Assembly (NCBI GenBank): GCA_013398175.1 | Contig: VZRZ01000213.1 | Coordinates: 475,271-539,270 of the forward strand | Source: Climacteris rufus | Lineage: Eukaryota; Chordata; Aves; Passeriformes; Climacteridae | Length of the DNA stretch: 64,000 nucleotides | Direction of reading: 5' to 3' | Shown here: piece by piece, positions 11,698 through 25,344 of the stretch | Layout of the letters: each line of letters opens with the position of its first letter | How positions within the stretch are numbered: the first letter of the stretch is position 1 | Program-made: the position numbers and the translations under genes | The notes under the pieces: model-generated | What the model was told of the DNA's origin: nothing | The model's database searches: none | The model's input: the letters and a program-made list of their open reading frames with translations, nothing else

Positions 11698-14600
11698 TTA
11701 TCAATATATAGATTAACATAACAATCTTTTATAGCTAAATATATTTATATTGATATCAACAGTACGGGACTTGGGGTTTCTAACCCTTTATAACTCACAA
11801 AGCTCTATATTGCTTGATTGTCTAATTCCGTAAAACAACAAACACACAGGAAACTTGTCATTAATTTGGAAAGTAATCTGGAATCCAATTCTTTCAGACA
11901 ATTTATTCCCCAAAATAACTCCCACAGCTTCAAATATTCAAAAACATCGGTGCTGTTCCATTCCCTGAGTGAGCTCATCTGAAGTCTTTCTTTTAAAGCA
12001 ATGTATATTGGCATCGACTGCTCTGAAATTAGTTTAAGTTAGATCAGAAATAGACCTATTGCCTGTAAAAACCTTATCTACTATAGATCAATGGTTAGCT
12101 CATGGTTACTGGAAAATATTTCTCCTTCCCTCTTTAATCCTGCTCTGGGTTTTTTCCCTCCTATTTTAAAAAACAAACACACCATGGAAAAGTAGAAACA
12201 AGAGACAATTAAACTTCCCCACCCCTATAATTTTGCATCACTGCAGATTTCAGATACCATGACCCAATTCCCTCAGGCCTTAAATCCAGGAGTAAGGCAA
12301 TTCTTTCAACACGGGTTAAAGATCTGTAAAAACAACACTGCTAGTAAGGGCTATAGGAATGGACTGTTCCACAGTCATCCAAACTCCAATGAAAAGGAAA
12401 TATTAAGAGCCAGATTTAGGATTTTTTCTGAATTTAAGGTAGATCAGAATCTGGCCCAGAATGAGCAACTAATCATTTGTTAATTTCCTTTTAAACAAGA
12501 TTCACAATATCTCACAGGTTAAAACTGTTTAAATATGATCCAGTTTACTTTTACTAAAAAGCTATTTTCTGTCATCTTACTCCATGTCTTCCCAGTTCTG
12601 TGTGGGTCTCAGCAGCCACTGAAAAACACAAAGGCGTTTTCTGTCCTTGGATTCAGGAAGCTGGAGATGTCCTTGGCTCAGAGCATCCAGCCCTAGATTA
12701 CCCGTTACCAGCATGTGGCTTGGACAAGTTTCATCTTGCTGCCCTGAGCAGTGATGATGTGGATACGTGTGTGACTTTAACTGTCTTCTTAGTTGTCTTG
12801 GTGATTATTTTTTCAGATACACAATACCTGGAAATATGCTGGGTTTTCCTGATAATACATTAAAATAAATTTGCCTGTAAAAGTAGCGCTGAAGTTTCCA
12901 TTCCAAGCTGATAGCAATCACATAATCTAGGCCAGAGTTTACATCTGGGGTAGACCAGCCGAGTGCTATTTAAATCTAAAAATATATGACAATTTATATC
13001 AGTTGAGAATCAGACCAGCTGTTTCTAATGGGGTTTCATTTAAAGCAATTAGAAAATGTAAAGTTGGAAATCCTATCATCTCGTTAGTTTTCCAAGGGCT
13101 ATTATCTAGTCTGTATTGCTTCTAGAGGAGTGGAGATCTTCTCCAATTACTCATTCCTAATTCATATGCCAGACTCTCCAAGCTTCTCCCTCCACGACTT
13201 CCCAGGACACAAAGAAAAGCTGCTGCATCACCTAGTGGCTAAAGCAAAGCTTTCAGAGGAGCAAGGACACTCCTGAGAATGGGTTCCTCCCCCCAGCACT
13301 GCTGTCTCTCACTTTTATAATGCATGGAATTAACTGTGTGCAATATGTAGATTTATTTTTTGTGCATATTTTATTCAAGCATTTGAATATCTAAATATAT
13401 GAAAATAGCTCCTCAGTGGGGACTGCCTTCCCTTCCAAGGTGCAAAGCAGAAGAGTTACCACTCAGAAGAGGAGCAAGCCGTCCTTCTCAGTTAAAAGCT
13501 TCACTGGGCATGGCTTAAGCCACCAGAGCAAAAAACAAATATTTCTTCCCTGGAACCCAACCCAAGTGCTAATGTCTCACACATTATTCACCTAGTCCAC
13601 AAAGCTTGTGTGATTTCACTGCATATGAATTACCATCAAATCTTGGGCTCTGAGTAAGAGCCCCTACAGAAGGGGGGTTCTGCATTATTTTGAATGCAGT
13701 TAAAGGACAGACTTTTTCCACTATTGCAGTGGATTTGAACAGATTGTTACAACACAGGTAGAAGGAGAATATCATAACTTGCAATACCATAACTCTGGGT
13801 ATAACTATTAAAAAAAGTTGAATTCCATATTATTATTAGGTCTGACTGAGAGATTATTTCTCAAAGTGATTTGCAATGAGAAAAAAAAAAATAAACAAAC
13901 CAAAGAAATCACACCAAAACCCCCCCAAAAAGCAGATTTTTCCAGACTGGAATTTTCCTTGGGAAATACTTTCTGGCTTTTTCTCCATTTTTAGTACTTT
14001 GTGGAAGCTGTGAAAGAGAGTGCAGCCTGCAGTAGACCACATTGCAAAGCCATCTAATCCCTGCACTTGGATAGAGGCAAAGAGACACCTGAACTACATT
14101 TTCCATAATGTGTTCCCATAACATTGCACTGGTTCTAAACAAAAGGTTAAATATTTCTATACTACAGTGGTCTTCGGAACTCCCTGTTCATAAATATTTT
14201 CAATATTTATTTCAGTTCAGGACAGAAACATGGCAGAATATCAGAATTTTCTATGGGTAATGATTTCCAGTGTTGGCATAGCTCACATAATATTTTTATT
14301 TTACAGCACAGGTTTTCCCTAGAATATTTCACATTTCAGTACTCTCAGGATGAGAGGGCAAGCATTACAAATTTGTAAACAATTGTGCTCTTTTGATATC
14401 TTAATTTTAACAGCAACCCAGAGCATTGCTACTAAATACAAAGTGAGGAATGCTCTTCCTTCGTAAAAAGTTACGAGTTACCCAATAAGGGTGGTTGGCT
14501 TGGTTTCTTATCACTGTTTTTCCTCCCTCAAAGTGATAGAGAAGCACAAAGAAAACCTCCAGGAACTGTGTATCCTAGAGGAAAATGAAATCCTCCCATA

Positions 14601-15124
14601 GACGGGCCACAGCATAAAATCTTTCGAGTACCAAAAACGCTGCCAAGAAAAGTTTTATATCCTCACATGCAGGTTGTTAATACTTGTGGTATTTTCAAGC
14701 CTGACACCTGGAGCCTCATGACACACGTCAGACTTTCACAGCCTCCCAGGAAAGCTGCCTGCACAGTGAAGTCTTTATCAGACACTTCCTCTGATTCATG
14801 TTCTCTACAACATGTGCTTATATCACTGTAACTCTGGTTAATAACCTGACCCTGAAAACTGGAAATATACCACAAATCACCACCGTGGAAGAGCTTACGT
14901 CTCAACTTCCTGACTGGATTCAAAGTTCAAATGATAAACTCATCAGTGGGTGTACTGCTTTCTGGCTAGTAGAAAATCTCTTACTAGTGGAGAACTATTA
15001 ATCTTCCAAAAAGAACTGCAGTGACTTACTCTGGATGATAACTTTGTGATGGGGAAAGCAAGAAAAATCGTATGGCAATCACTGCTGACCCCTGCCATTA
15101 AAATGCCATTTAGCAACTCTTCAA
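11698..15124. other. Non-coding DNA
   Basis: No gene is recognised. A phrase at about 12989-13021 ('caatttatatcagttgagaa', then tcagaccagctg) resembles the old amniote repeat phrase 'gatttacaccagctgaggat', followed by 'ctggcc'. Another 'cagaatctggccca' occurs at about 12446-12459. These are weak traces of ancient repeats. The rest looks unique. Confidence 0.45.
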
Positions 15125-15300
15125 ACCAGGGATTCAAACCCAGTGGGCCGCTTGCCAACCAGATCAAAGTCAGTGGGAGCTTTGCCCAAGCAAGTAAGCA
15201 TTAATAAGTGCCCAAATAAGGCACTTATCCAGAATGCAAATATTTCTTCCTTATTCAGCATGTGGAATTCCCATTGATGTAAATGAAAGTACCATGTATG
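15125..15300. repeat. Possible ancient amniote repeat with opposed phrases
   Basis: 'gtcagtgggagctttgcc' at about 15168-15185 and 'aattcccattgatgtaaatg' at about 15265-15284 resemble the two orientations of the same phrase, 'cccattgacttcaatggga', seen in old sauropsid interspersed repeats. The two halves face each other about 80 bp apart. Family identity is not established. Confidence 0.35.
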
Positions 15301-18300
15301 CAGACAATGCAAACGATATCTACAGCGTGGATCAAGGGAAGGAATTCTGCCTGCAGTGTTATGAAATCTTAATCATTCACCCAGCTCAAGAACCCCAGGC
15401 TGCAGCAAAAAAAAGTTGCACATATTCTGTGAGAATCACACCATCCACCATCTCAAAACCTTCTGAACTGGAATCGGCTTGCTTTTCAATTGCCAAGCTG
15501 AAGAAGTGAAGAAACTTGATGGGTTTTGCACAGAAACAGAGAATGAGGTTTATCAAATAAAATAAGCTACTTTTTATACTTGCATAAAAGTGTCAGTATA
15601 TTTTTAAATAACCTTAACTTAGCTTTATACCTCAGAAATGCAGTGTTTCTAATGCTAATGTAGAGGCACACTGAGTTTAGCACCACATTTATAACTCTTT
15701 GAACAATAATACAGTACCTGCCTCTGTGTCAGTCCTAGAGGACACAACTACATAATTTTAGTTCACCTTCCTGATATGGAAATCAGAAAACTTGCTCCCC
15801 TGTGCCCAAATTTCAGAATTAGGCTTTATTTACAAGTAAATAAAAGCTCAGATTGACTGAAAGACACATCATTCGTAGACAATGATTTTGCTTGCAGACT
15901 TAATGGGTCTGGACAAATGACAAACTGACTGAAATACATCTGTAACTAAATGGCTGAGATGTGAATCATTATCATTCATAGAGGTCAGACTACCCAGGCT
16001 TCAGCAATGCTCTTCTGACTGTTAATATTCTTGAAAATGTTTGTAAATGCCCCAAGTTGCATGTTGTTTTCTAGTTGTCATTCACCATTTGCTACTTCCT
16101 GTCAAAATGTTTCAGTCATTAAACCAGAGAGCAGAAAATATACCACATGCCCAATCACACATTGTGAATAATAAAAGTAGACAATTTGTGAACAAACCCA
16201 GAACCAGAACAGAATTCATGCAAACATTTTAGTAGACATCTGAATACCAGATCTCTTTCCAGAAAACAGCAATGATTTGCAGGTTGCTTCTTAATTAAAA
16301 AGGAAACAGTTAAATCCATCAAGCTTTGTGTTTTGAAAAGTGCTATTACTGTAGTCCTAATATTTCATCTATATTTCTGCTTTCAAAGTGGCTTTCAGGA
16401 GACTACTTCAATTTACCTTTTCTGTTTTAACAAAAACAACATTTATTAGGACTTCAAGCTGAAAATGCTTATCAGGAACATATGACAAAATACATTAGAG
16501 AGGAATATTGATTATCTCAGAACTAAGAAACCTACATCCAGGCAATGCAAAGAAAAAAGTTAAATATTACAAGAAATCCAAGTATGTAAAGATAAGGAAG
16601 AGTTCAATGGGTTCAGCTTTAATTCTGCCCAGCACAGTCTTTACAAAGCATCCTGAGAATTGACAGAACAACTCAGTGTTCAATATGCACTATGCAAAGT
16701 GGCTTGGAAGCTGGGTCTCTCACAGAGAGCCTGTACAGATCCCCTTCTCTTACTGAACCAGCATACAACCATTTTGTAGCAAAGGCACATGTGACAGTCC
16801 AGTTCTGGTTTCTCTGAAAGTCACATATCAAAGCTAAAAGAAAAGCTACTTGTGTAAGCATTCATTCCACCAGGGCTGAATATTTGCAGAAAGCCTCACC
16901 AAAGCTCAAGTAAATGCCTCTGAAGCACCTGTAAGAGGGATTGCTTTTGGTGCTGTCAGCCACGCTGCTTGCACAGAAATTGAGTAAATCACCACAATGT
17001 TCATTACTCAGTTTTCACATTTGTTTAAAGATTGATATTCTCGTGGCATCTCTTTGACTAACATCTGTGCATTCTATGGCAAAATTCAGCATTAGGCCTT
17101 GATAGTGTGTGTACTGCAACATAAATCTGCATTGCCCACATCTGTTCTCAGTGCAGAACACCCTTCCCTGACACAGGAGTTTTACAGCTGATCAGATTCC
17201 ACTTTCTGTGTTATGGTGCTCAATCTAGACAGAGTTTGTTTCTGCACAGAAGATGAGCACGGGGCTATTTAAGCCACAATTAAGCCCTCAGAAACAGGCC
17301 TTAAGTGATGCATAGGCTGCTGTCAGCTCCCTAAATTTCACCCTATGTAATTTCTTCCATCACCCACTCACATTATGTTATTGTCTATGGCTTCAGAAAA
17401 TTACTACTACTGCATTCATAACTTCCATTCAACAAAGAGCCTCAATGATTGTTTTCTTAAACACCCTCTGAGCTCCCCATATTGGCACTTGTGCTTTTAC
17501 AAATACATTTCCCCAGTATAAAATTTCTCTCCCATCTTATATGGGAAGAAGTATGATTCAGAGTTCACCCTGGAACATCTCATCAGGGAAAAAGAATTGG
17601 ATATGCATCATTTCCATTCCTAACACTATACTGACCTCTAGAGTAAGAAGTGCTGCACACCTGATAAATCGGCTGGATAACTCCAAGACAAGCAAAAAGT
17701 AAGATCAGGTCTCCCAGAAGCTGTCTGCTCTCAGGAAAGGTCCCAGAAGGGAGGCACTGGGACAGCACCTCGAGGCTGACACAGATCTGGGTCATCTGAT
17801 AATTTGGATTAAGGGTCTGTCCATGCCATATCCTTCACAAGCAGGACTGGGAGTCTCACAACACCCCATGCAGCATTTTACATTTTGGTTCATGTCTTCA
17901 GAACTAGAAAACTTCAGGCTCATACAGATTGGCAATGGTTCACACAGCATCAGCTCTTTACTCTCAATTTCACTTTTCAAATAATAGTATTTTCAGATCT
18001 GAAAGCATTCGGAGCTATATCTCCTCTAGGGAAAGCAATATAAAATATGTTCACAGTTTTCTCTAATGATATCAATTTCCTTTGCTTTCTCTTTTCCCTT
18101 TTCTAAGGACTTCACTGAAATATTGATTACAATGCTTTTCAAGTATGAGTGAACTTTTTTTCATGAAAAGTTTTCAAGGTTTCAAAAGCATATTCCAAAC
18201 AAACCTCAGCTTGAAAGCGGGCTTTACTTGTCTTCACCTGGATTTCTCCAGGAAATCCCTATGGACTCTTGCTGGTGATGTACTAAGATACACTCTTAGA

Positions 18301-20146
18301 ATGAGAGTGGAAAACAGCTGCTTTACACCACATTGACTGGACTGTCTCTTAGGTATAGTCAAGAAATAAAAATGCCTAAGAACACATTACTAAGGCTGAG
18401 AGAATCCATTAAGTGACACATGGCTCCCATTCAGGCCCTGGACAGCCCAAAAGAGCAATATGGACAGCCCCTGCCAGTTTCAAGAACTGCCCACAGAATT
18501 AACTGGCTAAGATACATGGTCAGCCAAATGCCTAAAAATTTCATTTTACAGCCTGAGTACAAAGTTCTCTGGACTTCTGAAGTTGTCTCACAATCAATTA
18601 GAGATATTTTGGTGTGATGGATTTGCACAGTGATCACCTTCAATGACTTATGGTAGTTTCTCATATCCAGCAAAAATGTTTTTTTTTCTTTTTATTCCAG
18701 TTTAAATCAGCTATTTCTGTTCACTCCTTCCCTCAGGTGAAGTCAGACCAATCTGTTATAAACAGGTGTAGTCACAGGCAAGGCCTGGGAACTTCTGCTG
18801 ACTGGAAGGCAGAAAGCCACTTTCTTTGATCTTCTGCATTGCTGCAGCACAGCTCACAGTAAATTTAAAAACAGCACTGGTTAAAGTTTTTCTATTAAAA
18901 AAAACATTCTCTAAGAATTACATTGATACTTAAAAAAACCCTTCCAAGATGTATGTGGCACTGCAAAAAGCTTTTCTATGATTTTTAAAAATAGCAACTT
19001 CCAATGAGACATTAAATGAAAAGAAAGCCTCGTGCTTAAGATTTCAAAAGGTACACAACTTGTGCTGGTTTTCTGCATTAATCCCCTTCAGGATCAAAAG
19101 CAGCATGTTCTTTTCCACAAAAGCATGAAAAGCTCAATTGTCAGTAAATACAGGTCAGCATTAAGGTATTTCAAGCAGTCAGGAGCTAAGCATGAACAGT
19201 GAGTGAGATGGCAGGGGCCAAAACCAAGTTGGTGTTAAAGCACAGGGTGCAGAATTAGAGCAATAAAGGGTACAAGAGGCCTCTGCAGAAAGGAGCTATA
19301 TTTTTCCCAGACTAGGTTGTACACCAGCTACCTGGATGGAAGTACCTGGCAGCTGCCAGCAGAAGGGGCTCCGTGGCTCCCACTGAGACCATTCTGCTCT
19401 GCAGGAACAGGCAAACACAGCACACACAGAGCACAACCTGCAGGCGCTCACAGCAAAGGCAACCAGAGATACTCACCCCCTCTGCAGCACTGCCAGCACC
19501 TCGACTGTCCTCAGGGGCAGAAGAAGAGGGCAACAAGAGGAATCAGCTCCCACAAGGACAACCTCCCTGACTAACACATCCTTTGCACTCACCAAATGCC
19601 CCTGAAGACCCTTTCAGAGTTGTATGTTATCATCTCCTTGAAGGTCTTATTGGGCAGCTAAAGATTGCTAAACACTGCCCTTGTGCTGCAGGGGGAAACT
19701 GTGTGGAGAGACAATGCAAACCCTTTCCAAACCAGTGCAGTGGGGCTGCAGGTGCTGTGGGTTAATCCTAAAGGCTTTGCAGGGGGAGTTAACGTGTTGT
19801 CAGCCCTGCAGCTATGAGGCACCTCCAGCTACAGACCTTAAACTGCATTTTATTTTATTAAGGGGACCCATATCTGAAGCACTACATACAGTTCTTCTTC
19901 GAACCCACTTTTGGTCTTGCTCTCAGCACTGTGTGAGCCTCCCAGCAGTCCCAAGGTGTCTCTGTGCTTGGGTGCTGAGATTTCCCATTCCCAAGCTTTA
20001 GCACACATTCAGACTGCTGCATGGCCATGGACAGAACCTGGTTATGGCAGGTGTGGAGCACAGAGTCACTGGCAGCATGTGGATTCAAAGAAGATCTGAG
20101 CAGTATTGAGGGCTGGGGGTGTGTCATTGTACCCCTTTGGAGTTAA
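15301..20146. other. Non-coding AT-rich DNA
   Basis: No gene is recognised. Open frames are short. The stretch at about 17380-17450 is locally rich in developmental-type AT motifs (for example 'cctcaatgattgtttt') but is otherwise unremarkable. From 19.3 kb the sequence becomes somewhat more GC-rich, without a CpG island. Confidence 0.5.
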
Positions 20147-20163
20147 ACACACACACACACACA
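20147..20163. repeat. (AC)n microsatellite
   Basis: Seventeen bases of alternating A and C, eight and a half perfect units. This is a short simple repeat. Confidence 0.95.
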
Positions 20164-23100
20164 AGGGTGTGGTAGAAATCACACCTGCAGAGAAAGTTTA
20201 CAGGTAGGGGAGGGGGTTGCACAGGCTGTTGAACATTGGTATGATCAGGTATCAGTGATGGAGCAGCTGCAACCTGACCTAGAAAAAAGCCACCAAAGCC
20301 TGCACTTTATTTATGTGTTTTACATGGTACCTCTAAAACAAAAATCAATATGTGTCAGACATGGTGATGTTTAAATGGATAATTCCCTTTCTAGTAAACT
20401 GATGCTTCCCCTTGCCTGCATGATAAACAGTTCTGGGAACACAAAATAGGAAAAGACCTTGGAGAGAAGATGAGAGGTGCTCAAGAGGCTTGAGGGTACA
20501 GGAGCAGGAGGAGACAGAAAATCAAACTCAGTAGCAAACTGTTCAAGGTCAAAAAACAATGTGCATTGTCAAGATGTGCTGCTTCGTTTTTTAATCCCAG
20601 AGTTAAGAGAAATAGAAGTCCCAACCCATTGTGTGCATCTTTCAGGGCTGAACTGGGAGGGAGACAAGTAGGTAAGTAACCAAAAGTCAACAATCCAGAA
20701 GACAATTAGAAAAGCAAAAAGGAGAGTGAGACGACAAGGCATGTCAATAGGGGGAGCCCAGCTCTTCCAGCAGTTTCATCAGGAGCTGGAGGAAAGATGT
20801 TGCATGGGCCAAATACACAGGCCAAGGGTGAATCTTCCTTCTTACTGTCGTGTGAAATGCAGTTATCTGCTTCGACAGCACCTTGGCTGATCAGCAGCCA
20901 AGAGGCAGCCTACAGGCTTTTAGTAATTGGCACTCTGCTGGGCTTTCTTGGTTTTCCTTCTTACCACCATGCTGTTTCTACCTTTTCTATTTTATATCTC
21001 TGAATGTGTTTCAGTCTACTGCTGACCCAGAAATGAAAATAATTAACCCTGTTGTTGTTATTCATTATTGACTCTTTCTCATTTGGTAAGTGCTTGGCTC
21101 TTGAGTGGGGAAAGAGGGCAATGACTGAAGTCCCGTGGGCCAAGCTGGGACAAACTGCCAGAAAGTCTTTATAAATACAGGTAGAAATTATAAATACAGA
21201 TGGTGATGCTTCGTATTTGTTTGTAAGGGCCTCAAAGTGTGCTAGGTTTTTACTTATGCTCTGCCCTGCTGCTCTTTATTGAATAACTTGCATGACAAAA
21301 AAGCCGTGGTGTTCTGCTCTGCAATGGCACACACTTGTCTGCCAACCTCTGTGATTAGACAAAGATATGAGCGTACAAGAAGCAAGCGGTAGTCCTGGGG
21401 ACATAGAAGTGGGGCAGGACAAAGCCATTTTGGGAGCAGGAATATCCCAACTTGTACAGGACAAAAACATTATTTGATTAATTTTTGCTTTTTCCTGTTG
21501 ATAAAATTAGGCAAATATTTCTACTGGATTCAGAGAAGCACTGGCCAGCATCTTTATATGATGCCACACTCTCAATCCCACCTGAAAATATGTAGGATAT
21601 GATGCTATGGGGACAACTGGAGCCACAGACCTGCAAGGGCACCCAGGAGATCCCTTCAACCTTGCAAGGGAAAGCATCCAGATCTTGGAGAAGTTAAAAC
21701 ATGTTTGACATCCAGGGCAGTCACAAACTTGTTTTGGCTACACAGCAGTTCCTCTTCAGGAATGGGTAATAGTCATTGTACAAAGTAATTTCTCAATCAG
21801 TTTAGATCAGTTTACACAGGCTGCCAGGAGACAAAGTCAAACTCCCTTCCAAAAACTCAGTACACTCCCTGTGCTGCCAGCTCCTTTCTGCACCAACACA
21901 AGCATCTGTCTGGCCAAGGTTTTCCTTTGTAGTGTCAGTTTTAACCTAGATCAGTTTCTTGGCCTCCTTCTCTGAAAGAGCAAGTGAGTTCTTGTGATGG
22001 AAGAAGGGACTGTGTAGGATGAGGGACAAGAATGGGCAGGCAGCAGCACCTTCCAGAAATCCTGACAGCTTTTCATTACTTTATGCAATTACAAAATTAT
22101 AGCACAAATTGCATGATACCATTCTTGGATGAAGAGCTAGGACTTCCTAAATAAGGATTACAAGTGATAAACAATTAATGAAATAACAGATAATACAGGA
22201 CAGGCAGCTAATACGTTTTCTGGGAACAAATGTCAAATTATTCAATTCCTCTGAAAGACAGTAATTCCTTAAACATGTATGTGAGCCAGAGTAGTCTGGT
22301 GTGAACAGCTGAGATGAATCAGTAATGAACATGAATGTGGTCAAAATGCACAGTCATTGAGGACTGAAATAATGTCATTTGGACATGGGCAAAGCTTTTG
22401 TGGCATTCAAACAGTGCCCTGAAGATTTTATGAAGTTCTAAAGTAGTGTCAGTCTCTGTTCTGACATTTGGAAGCCAGGTACCTTGAAAAGTTTAAAAGG
22501 GGCAGGGGGAGGCAAAGGAAGGCAGCAGTGAAAAGGGGAAAACATAAAATATCATGGAAGGGCCACTTCTTTTCAGCTCAAAAGCATCTAGTGGAGTAAA
22601 AATGGCAGTTTTCTCATTGCACCCTGAGGTCTTGCTGCCTGAGGTGTGAGCTCTGAATCCAAGAGTTTCCTCGCAACATTCTGTAAAACCACACAGAGGA
22701 TGGTGTGTGCTTATGGTGACAGCCATGGGAGGAAATTTCCAGGAATACTTTGAAATATTACTGTTTACTCCTCACTGTGTGAACAGAGAGCCTGTGAACT
22801 CAACTTCCACAGAGACATCCTTTGAAACAGATTTGAAACTCGTGCTTATTGTCCTCAACTAACTTCTACTAGAAGCTCAACTTTATTTCTAACTGAAACC
22901 ACTTTGGGCCAGCTTCAAGGCCCACCAGATGAAAATTAATAAAATCTCTCTCTTTCACTACATCAGCTCAGGGATCAGCCTTGAGGGCAAATTTTTAAAA
23001 GGTTTCAGGGAAAATTTCAAGTGTTCACTTTTGCCTGTTCAGGGCTGTTACCAGAAATGCTCAACTACCTGACTAGGGGACACCTGGCACTCAGGCTCAG

Positions 23101-24088
23101 GCTGTCCCTGAAGCTTAATTTAGACTCTGGTCACTTATTTGGGTGCTTCAATGGAAATGAGCTTCTCTGCAAATCTTGCCTAGGGCAAGCAGTGTTCTGT
23201 ACAGCCTCAGAGAACAGGATTTGCCAGCTTCCAGATTTGTCTGGGTTCCAAACGCATTGCTCATGCAAAATTCAAAGAAATTAAAAATAAACAAAAGGTA
23301 AAATAAAAAGAAGAAAAACAATAACCATATTAAAACCTGACTCAAACTGTTAACAGGCCCACCATAATTATTGATTGTCAAACAGCATCAAGTCAGTGTA
23401 TAGGCAGAATTATGTGTGATGTAAATATCAAAGGGTATCCCAGACAACTGCAGCATTCCCCATGGCATCATCATGTGAACTCTTCAGAAAATGTAAATAA
23501 AAACATAAAGTCATGTCATTGTGCACAAAAAGTCCTGCAGAGTGGATGCCCTACAGATATGAACTCAGTAATAATCTGTCCTCCTGGAAGCCTGGATGAT
23601 TTTGTTCCCACAGCTTTCTGTGTGTGTCTGAAAGGAGTTTCCTTCATTTAACAGATCACATTCTGTTCTGGGGCTTGTTAGTGCAGAGGAGACAAGTCTA
23701 ATTTTGCTAATCCATGCTGTGAAGAGAGTCAAACAGCATTTCCTACCCTCGCTGCCAATATGAAACAAAATCACACTTCTATCAGGTTCTTAATACTATC
23801 TCACAAGATAAACTTCTGTTGCTAATAATACCTGACACTTCCATGTATGAACACACCAAAAATACTTCAGAACAAATTGATCTCTGGTGTAACTGTATTG
23901 AATTTACTGGAATTAAACTAGGACTAACCTGGCATGTTAGGGGGTCAAAGCAATAAGCCTCTTCTTCCCTCAGGCTCACCTGACAGCCAAGGTTAATGGT
24001 GCCAAGCAGAGCTCCTGACACTTCCCCACAGCCACCAAAGGCTTGGATCAGGATTACACAGCACTGAGAGGGAGCTATTTTAAGGCTT
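20164..24088. other. Non-coding DNA
   Basis: No gene is recognised. A phrase around 21205-21255 (cgtatttgtttgtaagggcctcaaagtgtgctagg, split here only by context) faintly resembles the 3' part of MIR/L2-type repeats but is too short to call. 23277-23330 is an A-rich low-complexity stretch. Otherwise nothing distinctive is seen. Confidence 0.45.
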
Positions 24089-24319
24089 CTGTTCTTCCTC
24101 CCTTCTCTTTCCTCTGCAGAAACCTGGACAAGGAAGGAGAGTTCAAGTCAATGCAATTCTCTGATTCCTCATGCCAGGCTGGGGCAGCTGAGTGGGGTGT
24201 GTATCCCTCTCTTGCCTTAATAATTAATATACAAGTTCCTTCTGCCTTCAACGGAGAAAATGAGAGACAGAACACTGTCAGAAAAGCCCTGAAGTTAGGA
24301 GGAATGTTTTGCAAATAAA
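24089..24319 (+). other. Candidate terminal exon (strong acceptor to AATAAA)
   Basis: A long polypyrimidine tract (about 24089-24116) ends in CAG at 24117-24119, a near-ideal 3' splice site. One frame then stays open from 24120 to a stop at 24316-24318. The stop overlaps an AATAAA polyadenylation signal at 24314-24319. The translated segment of about 65 residues contains no domain I recognise, and its amino-acid content is not strongly protein-like. This could be the last exon of a non-coding RNA, or a chance coincidence of signals. No partner donor was identified. Confidence 0.25.
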
Positions 24320-25312
24320 GTTTTATCACCTGACTACTTACCCAGGACATTAAAAAAAAATTAAATTCTCCCAGGGTCCATCTCCATATCCTGAAACCTC
24401 TCTTGCCTGGCAGTAACAGGTTTTCATGTGGCAGCAAGAGCAGAAAGGTCACATCAGTCTGCTGAGGAGTGCATCTGAGTGAGGTGTCACAGGGTATTGG
24501 GGGAATACACTTGGCTTGCAATTGATAGCATCGCCACACAAGGGTTCATACAGCATTTCATCCCAAATGGGCCCCTCACAGTAGACAAAGCAAGGAAGCG
24601 CTTCCTTTCTGGCAAAGTGTTTTACAGTACAGCGTGAGTTCAACAGATTGGAAATTATAACAGCCTATAGTGATGTTCAAGGCTGCTCTGACACACAAAC
24701 AAAGGTTGTATTTTATACATCTCCTAACTGCAAGGTCAGCCATTTACAGAACATTCCTGCAGATCCTGCAGGCAGCACCGTGACTTTAGGAAAATATATT
24801 TACAGCACCTGAAGGAGAGGGAAAACCCCAGTGGCCTGGAACCTGTGTTTTGTAACTTGTAACAGCAAAGGTATGAACTATGTCCAGAAGACCCTGGGTT
24901 GATACAGCCAGAGATCCCAAGGGGTTTGGATTCCTGACAAGCAGCAACATGCAGCTGAGCCTGACCACTGACCACAATGTGAAACTGCCTCTTTGGAGAA
25001 ACCCTGAGCATAAGTAGTGGTTTATGTGATTTTAACCCAGGAACAAAACTACCACACCTACACATTATAGATAAACATTTATTAAAAAGGTAGGCGAACC
25101 AAGTTTTTCTGGTGCATTTCCCATGAAAATAATTAACAGAGTGGCATCAACATAAGAGAACCCCAAGGTGCTACAGGAATGGGTTGTACACTCACCTAAA
25201 GGAAGAAAAAGGCTCAGAGGAGGCTGCAGATGCCTGGCTGTTTCAGTCTGTCTGTACTGATAACCTTCAGTGACTGTAAGTTCTCAGACAGGTGCATGAG
25301 GCAATATCTGCT

Positions 25313-25344
25313 CATTTATTGTTATATTTATTTGACAATAAATG
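25313..25344. promoter_or_regulatory. Perfect 10-bp inverted repeat with paired SOX-like cores
   Basis: 'catttattgt' (25313-25322) and its exact reverse complement 'acaataaatg' (25335-25344) flank a 12-base AT spacer. Each arm carries ATTGT/ACAAT, the core recognised by SOX proteins, and ATAAA, as in some homeodomain sites. The arrangement would suit a dimeric SOX site or a cruciform. That reading is inference. Confidence 0.3.

Noticed and set aside
24075..24539. 154-codon minus-strand open frame
   Set aside because: It starts at GTG rather than ATG, shows no domain and overlaps a better-explained plus-strand splice/polyadenylation arrangement.
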